Positions 49,039-61,792 of a stretch of 64,000 nt of DNA are shown piece after piece. Made by a program: the position numbers and the translations under genes. The notes under the pieces were generated by a model that saw nothing but the letters and a program-made list of their open reading frames with translations, had not been told where the DNA came from and did not search any database. This stretch comes from Parus major. Its lineage: Eukaryota; Chordata; Aves; Passeriformes; Paridae. Positions within the stretch are counted from its first letter, which is position 1. Every line of letters begins with the position of its first letter. The stretch is taken from assembly GCF_001522545.3 (NCBI RefSeq), contig NC_031768.1, positions 86,653,574 to 86,717,573 on the forward strand, given 5' to 3'.

Positions 49039-49120
49039 GCTTGTCACCGAGCAGGCTTTGCTCCTGCAGCTACCACAGCTGTGGACTCTGTTTACTTAGC
49101 TGCTATCAGTCTTCTGTGCC
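49039..49120 (-). promoter_or_regulatory. KEL: Proposed KEL 5' flank with E-box and GATA motif
   Basis: Upstream of the proposed start, the palindromic E-box CAGCTG lies at 49076-49081, and on the minus strand TGATAG (a WGATAR GATA site) lies at 49103-49108, about 22 bases further up. GATA and E-box pairs are typical of erythroid genes, which suits KEL. No TATA box was seen. Binding is inferred. Confidence 0.35.
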
Positions 49121-52100
49121 CACACACTCTGCTAAGTTCAGAGACAATCTCATCTTCCCAGCTTGACTGTTTGCTGTGGGGAGGAGAAGTGAGAGGAAAA
49201 GCTCAGAGACAAACACTCTTAAAGAAAATGGGAGGGAAGGAAATGGTGTTTCTGCAACTCTCCACCCACCTTCTTAACACCTCTACTTCTCATAAAAGGA
49301 TTTATTTTCCCGTCTGTGTCTGTGACCCACCTGCCTTTCTGTCTCTTGGAGCTCCACCAAATCTTTTTGAACAGAAGTATGTGATTCTCTATCTCCCTCA
49401 GCCTCTTCTCAGCTATTTGCTGTTTCTTTTCTCTCCAGCAGCCTCACTAGCCTGCCCACCCAACAAGCCTGTTTTGGTCTGATATTCTCCCTTCCACTGG
49501 CCTGTTTCAACCTGCTGCTGCCTTGGGGCCCGGAGGCTTCTGCCTATTACTAGATAGCGTGGGCTACGCATCCTAGCGCTCCTCCTCCCACGAGGAAAGG
49601 CCAGGCTGCTGACTTGCTTCTTGCTCTCTCTCTCTCATCTGCACCCTAGTGTCCATTCAAGGGCTGAACACATCTGACTCTCTCTTTCCCACTAAGAGGC
49701 ATAGAAAAAAAATAAAATAATTAATTAGTGATTCTATTTGCATTTGTTCGTTGCTTCTCAGGAGATGGCCAGCCTGTGTGTCTTTGCTTATTTAAGGAGG
49801 CATAATGGGAAGATTTGGGAAGGAGGTTGCTCTGCTTTGAGGACTGGAAACCTGGATTACTTCTCTGAGACATTAAAAACTGAGTAGGAGAGGGAGGCAT
49901 TGGGATTTGAGACCTTCTCAAGTGGCAGCTGTGAGCTGAGAGAGGTAGAGGGGACCAGCTTGGTGTCGGCTTCCAAAGTGCTTGAAACAAGCAGAATACC
50001 AGATCGGGACTGTTTGCCTCCCCAGGTTGCAAGTCTCTGAGGGGAATATGATATCTTGGTTCACTAGTCTGAAGATAATTTGGGATCTTCTCAGTTGTTC
50101 AGAGCTCCTATCAACCTGATTTTTCCCTATTTCTGTAGTGCTTGCATACTTTAACACTCTGCTATCACAACAGATTTCTTATATGGCTGAAACCAGTTAC
50201 TTATTCCCAGTTGTTTTTAGCATTCAAGTAACTGGTAGCTATATATTTCTATATTTACCAAATAGTTCTAAATACAGTTTAAAAAGTCCTTGCGTACTGA
50301 CAAAAAGGTCCCTACTGACCTTTCTTTCCTTTCAGCGTCTCACTTCTCTTCACCTTAACATCAGAATCAATTTTGCAAATACTTCTCGCAAAAATTGATT
50401 GAGATTGGACTTAATGAAAGTAACAAAAGAGTCTTTTGTTACCCACAATTGAGATGTTACTGTGAAGATACCTTTGTAAACTATCTGGACAAATTTGTTC
50501 ATGACAATATCCAGTTTATTTATCTGGCTTAACTGTATCTGAACTCTTTCACCTTCATCATTAGAGCATCTAACAGCTCCCAAGCTTTATGTAATGAAGT
50601 AAATTTTACTTCTCTTTTCTCTATGAACAAGATCAAAGAATTAAAATTTACCTGGCCAAGGTATTTATTACCTTTTTTTATTATAAAATGGTTATGATAA
50701 TTTTGAACACAATGTAATTAAAATTAAGGCAAGTAATAAAACCTTGGCTGAAGTATTCATTTTTAAAATTACACTTGAGGAGACAAAAAAAACTTTTGGT
50801 CAGTATACTGGGAGGATATAATTTACATTAATGTGGTTTCATATACCAATATCTTTTAAACAGACACTCTCATCTCCTCTCGATTAAATGAAATGTTACC
50901 ACATAATTTGGCAAAACATTACATTGATATTGCCACAAGACTTGGATTGCCCCACACATGCTAGCTAGAAATTACTTAAATGTGTATGTAGAGATGATTT
51001 TTACCAGACCTTGTAAACTCATCAGGACACATCCTGAAAAGTAGATTGATCACAACTTCATTTCAAGAGTGCATGGGATGTTTCACGAAAGGAAACCTGA
51101 GAAACACCTCTCATTTTCAATGAAGAGCACAGCTCTTTGAATTAGGACATGTTTCAATGTGCTGTGATGCTGAGAAAGCTGCCTTGCAAGATCTAGTGTG
51201 GTGGTGACTATTTCTTTTCCAAAGGCATTACATACAATAGTAACATTATATGTTGGATCTAATAAACATTATTGTTGGATTCTGTAATTCAGTAGGAAAG
51301 TTGAGCTGTTATGGAGAAAATTAAGTTGTTAAAACTTTTTTTTATTCCAAAATTTGTGTATCTCTTTGGAAACAGTGTGAATTTATTTAACATAGGTGCT
51401 GCCTCTGTGACTGTGGTCTGAGATACCCAGGTATAGGACATATTTTATCTGAACTTATATGATCCACACTTCAGAAAAATCTGTTCAGCTGTGGTTATTT
51501 GATGTTGCAAAGTAATTCAGACACTGTAGTTATGTGTGTTTTCAAGCAGAGTTTCTTGCCTCTGTCAGTGTAAGGACAGAGCATATTTGCATCTGGTAGC
51601 AATAAGGCGGCAAAGCATATCTTACATTTTCCACATCACCAATTGGATATGGAAATTTATTTCAGATTATATGCCACAGGACAATGGCACTTTCTGTCTA
51701 AAAGTGACAGTGTGTATATATATTTAAGACTTAAAAAGTTCTGCCTTGGAGGGGATTGCATGATGGCATTGTAAGCACTCTTATGGGGTTTTGAATATAC
51801 AACCTGTAGAGCTGTGGGCATCCTGAGAGCTGAATCCATGAAGTATTCACGTATACATTAAAATTGTGCTGTTGTTTTTCCTGCTGGCATGTAGATTTCT
51901 TTGAAGACACTTTTATCACCAATAGAAAGCAAAGACAAAAAGTTTCCCTGTAATTTTTTTCTAATTACAGAAGCAGGAAGAGGGGCTTGCAGGAGGGAGG
52001 GAGGGCAGGGAGGGAGAAGACGTCACAAGTAATCCTTATCAACTCATTCCCTTCTTATCTTTAAGGCACATATGACAGCTCTGCTCCCTTGAGTCCACAA

Positions 52101-53221
52101 ATTAGTAAGAGAACCTCTGGCTTTTTTCTCTGTGACAGGTACTTTCTCTTCTCTAAACGGCGCATTAGGTTCTTCCAAATCTAACACTGATCAGCACATT
52201 GAAAAAAATATAATGTTTGACATGCCTTCCAGCTGTTACACATAAAAACGTTTAACAGCAATTATCTTTTAGATACATCTTAGAATTAAATAGACACATG
52301 ATTCAAAGAAATATGAATGTATTAAGTGTGTTGACATGCATTTGACAGATGTTGTTGCAAGTATTTCTTATGGTAATTTTAAAAGGTTAGTATTTCAAAT
52401 GGCTTGGAATCAAAAGCAGATTTCAGCAAATTATTTTCCTAATATCTGTCCTGAAGTGAAATTTAATTTTGACTTTGATCTTCTACATTGTGTGAATAGT
52501 AAATTCCACTGCAACAATTTGGTAGAGTGAAGTTTTGCTTCACAGATTGATATTCCATCTTCAAGCTTCCAAAATATAGATGTATCACAGACTGCACAAA
52601 ATATTGCTCTTTTAAAAAAAGCCCTAGAAAAGCATGGTGAGGCAATGTTAATGTCACTGGCATCTTGAAAACTTCTGTGAAAAGGCTATTACTTACAAAG
52701 AGACTGCACTTAGGTTTTAAAAAAAGCTTGTTTAACTCAAGCTCTTCTATCTCAAATGGTCCCTGATGGTACTACCACAGAGCAGTGTGACTTCTGGATT
52801 AAATCAACATGAAAGAAGATCTCCTTTACATGAAAGACTATCTGCTAAAGGTTAGTAATAATTTTGGTAACCATCAAAAGCACGAATGTGGTCTGCAAAG
52901 ATCACAACACTGTAGCACTTGTTCCTTCACTAAAGGAGCTCAGAAAACTGGAGGCAGTTCAGCCTGAGAGCCATAATATTCCATTGTAGATTGGAGGACT
53001 GATGACAGGATAAATTCAGTGTAAACAGCCTGTAACAGGAGCTGTCAGTAAGGGATCTAGCAGAGTGTTCTAACTGCCCCACAGGTGAAGAGAGCGATCC
53101 TTCTGGGGCAAAAGTGCTCTCAGACACTCAGTCACATGTGCAGATGGCAACTTTTCACCTTTTTATCCACCAAAAACTTGCTCTCTCATCTAGCATCAGT
53201 CCATCAGTACACAAACTCAAA

Positions 53222-53420
53222 GACTCACAGAATGCCTTGGTTGGAATGGACCTTTTGAAAATCATCCAGTTCAACCATCCCACCATGGTGAGGTTGTTTA
53301 ATCTCTGTCCAGGCCTTGAACACTTCTAGTGAGGAGGCATCAACCACTTCTCTGGGCAACCTGTTCTTCCAGCTTTCTGGGACATCTTTATTCATGAAAA
53401 AAAGGACAGAAAAGTCATTG
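53222..53420 (-). mobile_element. CR1 LINE 3' end, antisense
   Basis: Reverse-complement CR1 tail. On the plus strand: CACAGAATGCCTTGGTTGGAA, CATCCAGTTCAACCATCCC, then AGGAGGCATCAACCACTTCTC and GGGCAACCTGTTCTTCCAG in the order expected for an antisense copy. Open frames across it are remnants or chance. Confidence 0.88.
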
Positions 53421-56400
53421 TTACTTCTAACCACCACCACCACCTTAGGTTCAGAGGAGACAGGAAGAAGAGGAGAGATCAAAGTTTGTAAACACAGATT
53501 AGCTCCATGTGTGGCAATTCAGTTACCTGGATGTATTTGTTAAAGATGATGGGGAAAAATTGAGGAATATCCTGACTTGCAAGAGTACTTCAAATTAAAG
53601 ATTTATCAGTCCATCCATAAGGAAGACTATAATCAAACCTGGGATCCAAGTGGATAGAATGGATACAAGATATTTGGACTGGGAGGTAGACAGGAAGGGT
53701 ATCCTTGACGACAGGAAAAAGGTGTTGGTTTCAGGTGTAGAAAAGGAAAGTCTGAGAATGAGGGCTAGGAGAGTAGAGAAGATTAGGCAAGAGAGACAGA
53801 AAAAGTAGTGAAAATAAGAATGGCAGAAAGCACAAAAGTAAAAATTAAAAAACAATTTATTTTTCCCTGTCCTACATGAATGTACATGAGTTTCCCTGGT
53901 CATAACCCTAACCTACATGAATGCCTTCTGTTATTGTCTGTGTTTCCTTAATATCTCGTTTGTTGCTTCATTGGGCACAACCTCTAAGAATAAATAGCAG
54001 AATATCACTTCAGGCTATTGTTAAAGAATTTGTAGGGGTTTTTGTAGTTACTGTACTAGTGAGAACTTGATGTCTTTTCTCAGCAACAGGGTAAAAACTG
54101 ATATTAAAAAAAAGATTTTTGTGGTTGTATATCTTTTTAAGCATTCAGACATTCACTGTGAAACTGTTCCAAAACACCCATGAGGCATAGTTTTCCATTC
54201 AGAAAAGCAAGTCCTAGCCTCTAAAGCATATATTTAACATCAAGGAGAGCAAAAAAGAATAAAAGAATAATCCCTGAATAACACACAGCCTTCTACTGAG
54301 GAGGCATGCTAAGGCAAATGGAATATCTGAGTCCAGCAGACTGCCAGAGGGCTTCTCTTAAAATTGAGTGTGTATCAACTCTGTTCTTGCTTCTTCACAG
54401 TACACCACCTTCCAAAATACATTGTAGAAAACCATTTTCCATAGCTCTTTAAAGTGCTTGCTGTCTGCTTTGTTTTTTAGAATTGCTTACAGGCTGATTT
54501 AAAGGGATATTTCCTGTAAAATTCTGTTCTGATTCTGAAAAATGACTGTAACAAAAATACCCTTTCATATGCAACATAATCAAAGTGGTGAATTTCATAA
54601 TATAAAACCTGTGTGCTGTGCTTTATTATATTAGCCCTGCAGATACAATTCAGATGAAAGACAACCTTGTGTGAGATAGGGAGTTGTACCTACTTATGGA
54701 AAACTCAGGTTAATTGCTATGCTTGGTGACAGCAAAATAGAAAAAAGCCTTATAACCTAAATGATGTGTGCCAACATGTGAGGTGAAAATAGCCTTGAAT
54801 TTCAGAGATTATGGGTCTATCAATCAGAAATGTTTATATTTCACAAGTAGATAATGTTCTTCTGGTGCAGAACTACTTGAATCATGAATGTTACAATGCA
54901 ATAGCACTTGACCACAACTCAGATTTATGTCTCAAAACATGTATTTTAACTGTAATGCTGCAACAAAAAACTATATGGAAGCATAGCATGTGCAGCTAAA
55001 TTTGAAACTATATGAATTTCATGGCCATTCAGAATAGTTTAGAAGGTATCAGCAAGACATTGTTTCTAAGTACTTTTTTTTTTAGATGTACATCCATAAC
55101 ATCTACCATTAGTTACATCTGTGAACCAGTGAAACATTATCAGTAACAAAAATTCTCTTCACTTCAGCCCCTAAATCTCCTGTTCCCATTTGTGGTTTAG
55201 ATCCAACTTAGATACTAAACCTCTTCATATACATTGCAATATCACAAAGCAATGGTTGTGAAGTCAAAGGCTGACATATTAAAAATAATTAAAAATACCT
55301 CATCTCTCCTGAGCAGAACTCTCAAGTTCTTTCTTCTGTATTTCCACCACGATTTCATTTTATGTCTCCTTATACCTTTTATCCTCCTTAGTATCTGCAG
55401 TTATTGCACTGTGTTTCAGAAGTTAAGGCTTAAACTCAGGATTTTGGAGATTTCAAGTCCCATTTGTATCTTTGATTCTGTTGTAATATGTGGTTTTGAG
55501 TAACTTGCCAGTGCGTCTGTAAAGTGGAGTTGTTTGCATTTGCCCAGCCACATGGCATATTTTGAATTGAACTAAATAATTTCCTGTGGGACTATGAGGT
55601 ATTTTTAAGTACCAAACACTTTGCTTCACCAAACAGCCAAATTAGGTGGGAAAGATTTTCTCCCAGACTGATGAAATGGAAACGAATGTATTTTTAGCAG
55701 ATTTCTTTATAGTTAGATGAATAAGCTTTGCTTTCATTCACTTCTCCAAGGCACGATCAGCTTTTCCCTGTGACACTCCTGCAGCTTCTTTTTCAAAACC
55801 TTTTTAAAAATTGCAATGAAAATACACGTGACATTTTTTCTCTAAGTTTTAACAGTAATTGTAAAAAGGATTTTACTTAGTAATTATAAAACCAGCCACT
55901 CCTTTCCCTCTCCATAATGCACTTTAAGAAAAGTTTATTCCTATATCTTCAGAGTTGTTTTTGCATGTTTGTTAGCCCTTTTGCAGGTTTCTTCTTTCTA
56001 AACTAAAAAAGGCTATTGCTTCCAATTTTTATAGTTCTGCAACACAACTTTGTTAGAGCTACATACAAGAGTACAATGTCTTAATTTATACAACAAACAA
56101 AAATTTTTGGTTGTAACTCTCAGCATGGCATGTATTTTTATTGCCGATTTCTTCACAAATTTATTTATGCATGTGTGCATTCATATCTGTAGGCATCTGT
56201 CCGTATTTTATCAGACTGCATCTTCAGCTTGCCAAAATTATTTTGAATTCTGAATCTGTTTTCCAGTACTTTGTGGTCTGCCTAAGCCTGGTATTATGTG
56301 TAAATTTAGTATTGTCCAGTCACCAGAAAAATAAAATTCCTCCTAAATACTAGATGCAATATTCCAGATACCACCTTAAAAAGTGTGGAGGAAGAGAATC

Positions 56401-56680
56401 ACTTTTCTTAATCTACTGTCTTTGCTCCTGGTAAACCAGATTAGAGTGCTGTACACTGTATACTTATTCTCTAGACATTTACTGAACTACTTTATGTACT
56501 TAACTACCCACCTAGTGGATGGTAGTTAATTCTGATTTCTTTGTCAAGCTCTTGAATTTACTTGTGTTGAATACTGCTGATATAATTCATTTTACCACCA
56601 GACAGTAAAAAGATGGTACTGGGGCAGACTGTTAAAGTTACCAGGTACTTGATATGGTGAATGTGGTTAGAGGCTCTGCA

Positions 56681-57070
56681 CTGCTTTTGGGATTTTGGCT
56701 GCTGAGTTTCAGAGCCAACTTCCAGAGCACAGCTGACTGACCTTAAAACAAATTACTGGGAGAACCGTCAGTAAGGCTCAGCCCCCTCTTTTTTCAGGAG
56801 CTGCTTCTAAGCTGAGTGCTCACCCTTGCTCTCTTCCTGAGCTGTGCTGCAGCTTTACCTGGGTCTTTCCACCTGCCTAGCTGACCTGGACACTGATCCT
56901 GGCTTAGAGATTGGAATTACTGGCTTGATCTTGGACATGTCTTATCACTGTGGACACATCTGGTATGACTAGACTGCTGGCTGACCCATCACAAAGCTTC
57001 ACTGCTATCCTTGCCCATAGGAGGTGGGACTGCATTCTTGACAACCTGCCCTTGCCTACCTTGTAGTGAT
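56681..57070 (+). repeat. LTR-like repeat, copy A
   Basis: Clearly homologous to 63552-63944 over nearly 400 bases, same orientation. Shared phrases include GCTGAGTTTCAGA, AGCTGCTTCTAAGCTT/GAG, CTTTCCACCT, TGGAATTACTGGC and GATCTTGGACATG. With several substitutions and indels between copies, it looks like an old dispersed repeat, perhaps an avian LTR, rather than a recent duplication. Confidence 0.6.
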
Positions 57071-58359
57071 GCTGACTTTTTGGGTCTCCTTTCCTTATGG
57101 AACAGCTCCTCCTGCTGCTCACTGACATGGCCACTGTAATCTATGCTTCAACCATAATTCTCCCTGTGGGTTTACAGGATGTTGTGCAGCTTTTGAAATA
57201 GTTGACTACAAGGCTCCTACAGTAGTAGGAGTCCTATAAACTGTGTATGGGGATATATATGTGTTTTGTTAGTTGGCTCCATGAGGATGTGGTGTTTAGG
57301 TTCAGCTAGCACCCATCTGATCTCTGATGTTGATTTTGACTGATGGGTAGACATTCTGGAAGATAGCCTGAGAGACCTTTGTCTCCATCTGCACCGCAGA
57401 CTCAGACTGGGTACCTGACAATCAGCATCAAGGGAGTAAGGCTGCAAAATGCAGGGGAGCACCTTCTTCTCAGATGTTGGCAACCGGAATGTGATATGAT
57501 GACAGTGACAGGTATGAAATCACTACATAGAACCTTAAATTGACCCTTTCCAGGTCAAAATGTGTCACTTCCTGCTGTTCCACCAAAGTGCACAGCACGA
57601 TATGGTACCAGGAACTGGATGGTCATTTTCCACAGGGTGAAGGAGCAATCTACCCATCAGCAGCTTCCTTTGACTCTTCCTGGAGAAAAAGATTGATCCA
57701 GTACTTCCTAGATAATCCTGAGCATGAGCATAATTGTGAATACAGCAGCAGAATCAAATCCTGCAGCTGGAATAGCAGCAGTGTCACTCAGATTGTCAGC
57801 CCATTGCCAGAGAGGCTAGACTTGGGCTGGCTTTTGAGGTCTGCAGTGAGTAGAGGCATAGGAGTCACCCTGGGTCTCTCAGCTGTGGAAAAAAAGGTCA
57901 TTCCCTAGTGCGGGTTACCAGGATAACATAAAGTTGCATAAAAACACTGCAAGTTTTGTAGTTTGTTGCATATGGCATGAATTGCAATTCACTAATAGCC
58001 AATTGAATCTAAAATTAGAATTATTTCTATAAGCAGTTTGCTGTATGCAAACTGTGTCCGATTCTATAATTGTACAACATTAGAAGGGTACTGTAGCATG
58101 TTAATAAACTATTTACAGACATTGTTCCATTATTACATAATTTCATTAAATGTCTAATCTATCCTGTCGAAACATCTCCAGCAGAGATGGTTTTTATATT
58201 TGTTCAGAGCAGTTTCTATACTTGCTATTCTACTTAATTAGATTCTGTCATGTATGGGCTGTATTGCTAGAAGTGGATGAATCAGGATGTTATCCTGATG
58301 ATGCATGGATGCTATGGCTCTGTTGAAGTCAAGCTAGGGAGTGAGGCTGAGCACATACT

Positions 58360-58452
58360 CCTTGGGCAGGTGTCCCTGCCTGCAGTGGGGAGGTTGGAAC
58401 CTCGATGATCTGTAAGGTCCCTTCCAATCCAAACCATTCTGTGATTGTATCA
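58360..58452 (+). mobile_element. CR1 LINE 3' end, sense
   Basis: CR1 tail with GGGCAGGTGTCCCTGCC, TTGGAACCTCGATGATCTG, AGGTCCCTTCCAATCC and CATTCTGTGATTGTATCA. It lies about 90 bases left of the BED/hAT-like pseudogene. Confidence 0.85.
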
Positions 58453-58539
58453 TCCTGCAATCCATAGAGATACACACAGGCACACACATTCAGATTACTC
58501 AAGCACACAGTTGGCCATGCAGATCACATGGACAAGAAG

Positions 58540-59387
58540 TACTTGAAAATTTTACTTTGAGAATGCTTTGAAAATTTAGCTAATGTCACTATGAAGCCAT
58601 CAGATTTAGCAAGACATTTAAAAATCTAAGCATCCAGAGGACGAAGACAACCCTCTACAATTTTTTCAGTGATGTTTCAAGCCATGTGACATTCAATTCA
58701 GTGCTTTGCAAATTTTCACCAAACCTGATGACAAATGTTTAGAGAAGCCTCCTTTGAGGTTTCTTGCTTTAAAGCAAAAGACAAAATGTCACATAGCACC
58801 AGGGAAACACTTATTTTTCCTGCCATAAAAGGTAAAAATGGCTGTGATAATACACAGAAAGCAATACAGCAGCAAAGTAAAATGCATTCCTTTGTCAGCA
58901 AATACTTAGAAAATATAGAAAATACTGCTGAAAGTTTGAAGAGACAAGTATCAGCAAAATTAGAGTGGAAGAGGATTTCTGAGTGGATGGTTGAAAGTAC
59001 GAATGTTTCAAAAATGGCTCAGATTAAGGTATTTGACAAATGCTGTTTCAATAATGAAATAAATGAAGAGCTAACTTCTGTAAGCTACTGAAGGGAAGAT
59101 TTACCATAGAAGCCATATTCTCAACAGTAAATAATTTCTTTAATAAAAATGTTTTCTGGAAGAGTTGTGCAACTGTAAAGACAAGTGGAACAGCTGCTTT
59201 GACTGGCATAAGAGAAGGATTGGGTGGTTAGTTTATGTGGTCACCACTACAACTGGAATTCGTTCACTGCAATGTTCATAGACATGTTATTACAGAAAGA
59301 AACTGCAAAAGGTGCTACAGGATGTCATCAATTTGATTCATTTCATAAAAACAAGACCTTGAGACACTAGAACCTTTACAATATGTC
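58540..59387 (+). pseudogene. Degenerate BED zinc finger / hAT-transposase-like gene
   Basis: Pieces in changing frames match the domestic or transposon hAT proteins of the ZBED5/FAM200/SCAND3/GTF2IRD2 type. In order: a BED-finger piece (ECFENLANVTMKPSDLARHL, about 58568-58625); EASFEVSCFKAKDKMSHSTR and ETLIFPAI (58744-58830); a run to MAQIKVFDKCCFNNEINEEL; a segment like the hAT core (FNKNVFWKSC...TSGTAALTGI); HCNVHRHV, matching the family THCFIHRE; and NLIHFIKTRP ending near 59375. Stops and frameshifts occur throughout, so it is dead. It breaks off in the middle of the hAT domain within a few bases of the taste receptor pseudogene. Whether it is a transposon copy or a retrocopy of a ZBED gene cannot be told by eye. 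Confidence 0.7.
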
Positions 59388-59940
59388 CAATTGCAGGCTG
59401 ATGCCCTGGATGCTGCTCACATCATGGTTCTGCTACGTCACCGCTGCAATTCCCTTCATCTGGGATGACTACAGTGTGCAGAGGAACTTCACTACTCCTC
59501 AACCTATGACAAACACCTCAGCAATGAGAACAACATGGAAAGATAGTTTGGGTTTAGTAATTCTTCTCTGTAATGCAAGTACAGCTTTGCCTTTTATACT
59601 GTCTGTTGTTTCTAGTGTCCTGCTGATTGGGTCTCTGTGGATACACAGGAGACAGATGCAAAATAATGCAAGTGGCTTCAGGGATCCCAGCTCAGAGGCA
59701 CACATCAGTGCCATCAAGTCAGTCTGTTCCTTCCTTATAATTTACATAATATATTTTATTTGTGTGCTTATCATCCTTTCCAAATTTTTCCAATTTAAGT
59801 AATGGAGACTCGATCTGTATAGTTGTAATGACAGCCTGCCGTACTGGACAAACATTGGTCTTAATTTGGAGCAATCTATAATTTCAAGAGCTAGGATTTG
59901 GCACCACATTAACAGTCATGTCAGGAATATATCCAAGTAA
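59388..59940 (+). pseudogene. TAS2R40-like bitter receptor, 5'-truncated pseudogene
   Basis: This copy closely matches the 3' half of the intact receptor at 61793-62719, starting at AATTGC.AGGCTG.TGCCCTGG (the beginning of TM4). It lacks TM1-TM3. It carries a 6-base insertion near 59588 (adding Pro-Phe before ILSVVSSV), then a frameshift in the loop before TM7 that creates a stop at 59800-59802. The TM7 region follows in another frame to about 59940. Similarity to the intact gene continues into the 3' flank (to about 60030), so the copy arose by DNA duplication and not by retrotransposition. Confidence 0.88.
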
Positions 59941-60030
59941 AAGATCATGATTTAGCCTGGACTTTCTATTTTAGATTCAAGTGAATTAAAATGAAGTTGT
60001 CAGAGATATAAAATAATAGGCAGTGGAATG

Positions 60031-61792
60031 AATAGATTAGAGCCATGATCTTCAGTCACAAAGACAGGTGAAAATTTACTTAACTTGGATATGAGTCTTG
60101 GGTAGAAGAATTGTGTAAGTTCTGTCCTAGATACTGTACTTTTCTTGGAAAATGCCATGGTTACTCTCTGACAAGAGAAAAAAAAGGCCAATACTCAGAT
60201 TCCAATATGATTCAGTAAAAAAAAAAAGAGCCTTTTCATCTTCCTTCTCATGCTGAAGTAATGATTACAGCCTGTGCATTATTTGTACATTAGGACTGGT
60301 GTTTTGGGGGCCTTCCAGGTGAAGTGGGAGTTTATTAACTTTTAAAATAACTGTCACTGAAGCATATATGATTTAAGCCTTGTGTTGGCTAAGCCCATCC
60401 TGATTCAATGTATCTGGTTTGGATGTTGTCAATCTGTTTGAAGCAATGTACCTGTAATTCATCTGAGTCTGTGCCTGAATTGTTTCATTTCAAACTTTAA
60501 AAAATACCAAGTCAAAGGATAACTTCTCTTGAGTCTTCCTTTCCCTCATGACAGAAACTGTTTCACAGGTGCCAGCAGTGGCTTGCAGGAACATTTTCCA
60601 CACCATTTAACAGACATGCAGAAAGTTCAGCACATGGCAATGTCACGCTGGAGTGGCATTGTCAGCACCAGTGAAAGGTGCTGGTTCCCAGCTCAGCACC
60701 ATGAGACGCCCGTGTTGGGAGCCTTGGGCCATCCTCTGCCCTTCCCTGCTGTCCCCTCACCGGCCCTCAGGAACAAACCTCAGAGCTCTCTGACCACACC
60801 AACAAGCAAAACACGCGGGCTGTGCTCAGCCCACAAGCCGAGTGTGCTGTCCTGCTCCTGGCTGAGCCCTGAGGCACACGGCTGCTCAGCAGGGACACCC
60901 TGGACAGCTGCTCCCACACTCTTTGGGTTACGTTCCATTATTGCACATTCCTCACGCACATGACATGCAAAAGTGGTGCCTGTGCTATTTTCCTGCCTCT
61001 TTGAGTACTTAATCTTCCCTCCAAAGCTCCCTTTCTGTGGAATTAAATCAAACAGTTACTTGCTCATTAATATGAATTTGAAAATCTAAGAGGAAAAGCC
61101 AACAAAAATATTGGAATGCACCTCACAGTGTAAATCTTCAGGAAGAACTTCCTTTCTTCAACTGACCAGCTAATTAACTATTGTCATATTAATAAAATTA
61201 TCTTTAATATACATTTTATACACAAACTACTAAATCCCTCTGTTTCACTAGAAAATTATAATGTATAAATCTCTCCCCACACAAAAATAAAACAAGACAA
61301 AGCTCTTTGCAGTCGAAATTTAAAAATATCTGATAAAGAAAAGAACTACGCAACTATTAGAAGAGGCCATGGCAAGTATATCTCTTCAACTCTGGATAGA
61401 TAACAGTGCAAGAAAGGGAGACATTATAGCATCAGACTGAAAAAACAAATGTACACATGTAAAGCAGGACAGCAGACACTGCAGAGGAAACCCACATTGG
61501 TAAACACCACAGTTCACCTGCTCCACAACCCTTCCAAAGCAAATCCCTTCACCAAAAATGAAAACTATGTAATTGAATCTTGACCCAATTTGCATGCTTA
61601 AACAAATCAGCTGACACATCAAGCCGAAAACAACATGCAAAATAGCAGAAATATTAAATGACATATTTCTGAGATAAATAGGTGAGCTTGTGCCCACAAC
61701 AGCTCCTTGGGATTGGGAGTGCCTGACAAATCTGAGGTTTTCAGGGGCCCAGGTGAAGCTGAGTAATAACTCTGAGATCTTGGGTTTCAATT
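60031..61792. other. Stretch between the two bitter receptor copies
   Basis: A GC-rich block at about 60640-60930 stands out from the AT-rich surroundings and contains a 144-codon open frame with no recognisable domain. The rest is AT-rich. Candidate promoter elements for the single-exon receptor cannot be defined by eye. An open frame antisense to the receptor 5' flank (61386-61790) is not supported. Confidence 0.4.

Larger units (their letters stand above)
49121..58539. other. KEL-TAS2R intergenic stretch
   Basis: About 9.4 kb of AT-rich DNA. It contains a GC-richer patch at 49490-49600 with an AGATAG GATA site, a GGGA-type repeat at about 51990-52012, a CR1 tail at 53222-53420, a possible very old CR1-like piece near 56235-56400, an LTR-like repeat at 56681-57070 and a CR1 tail at 58360-58452. 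An open frame at 57540-57908 has no recognisable domain. Mammals carry olfactory receptor genes in the matching interval; I found none here. Confidence 0.4.

Noticed and set aside
48970..49482. 170-codon plus-strand open frame
   Set aside because: It overlaps the KEL first exon and 5' flank on the opposite strand and shows no domain or splice support.
56235..56400. Possible very old antisense CR1 piece
   Set aside because: Only a loose resemblance to antisense CR1 or related LINE wording; too weak to list as a feature.
57540..57908. 122-codon plus-strand open frame
   Set aside because: Directly follows an LTR-like repeat; no recognisable domain, no ATG at its beginning, no splice evidence.
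60529..60963. 144-codon open frame upstream of the bitter receptor
   Set aside because: It reflects a GC-rich block; the peptide is Pro/Ser/His-rich without any domain.
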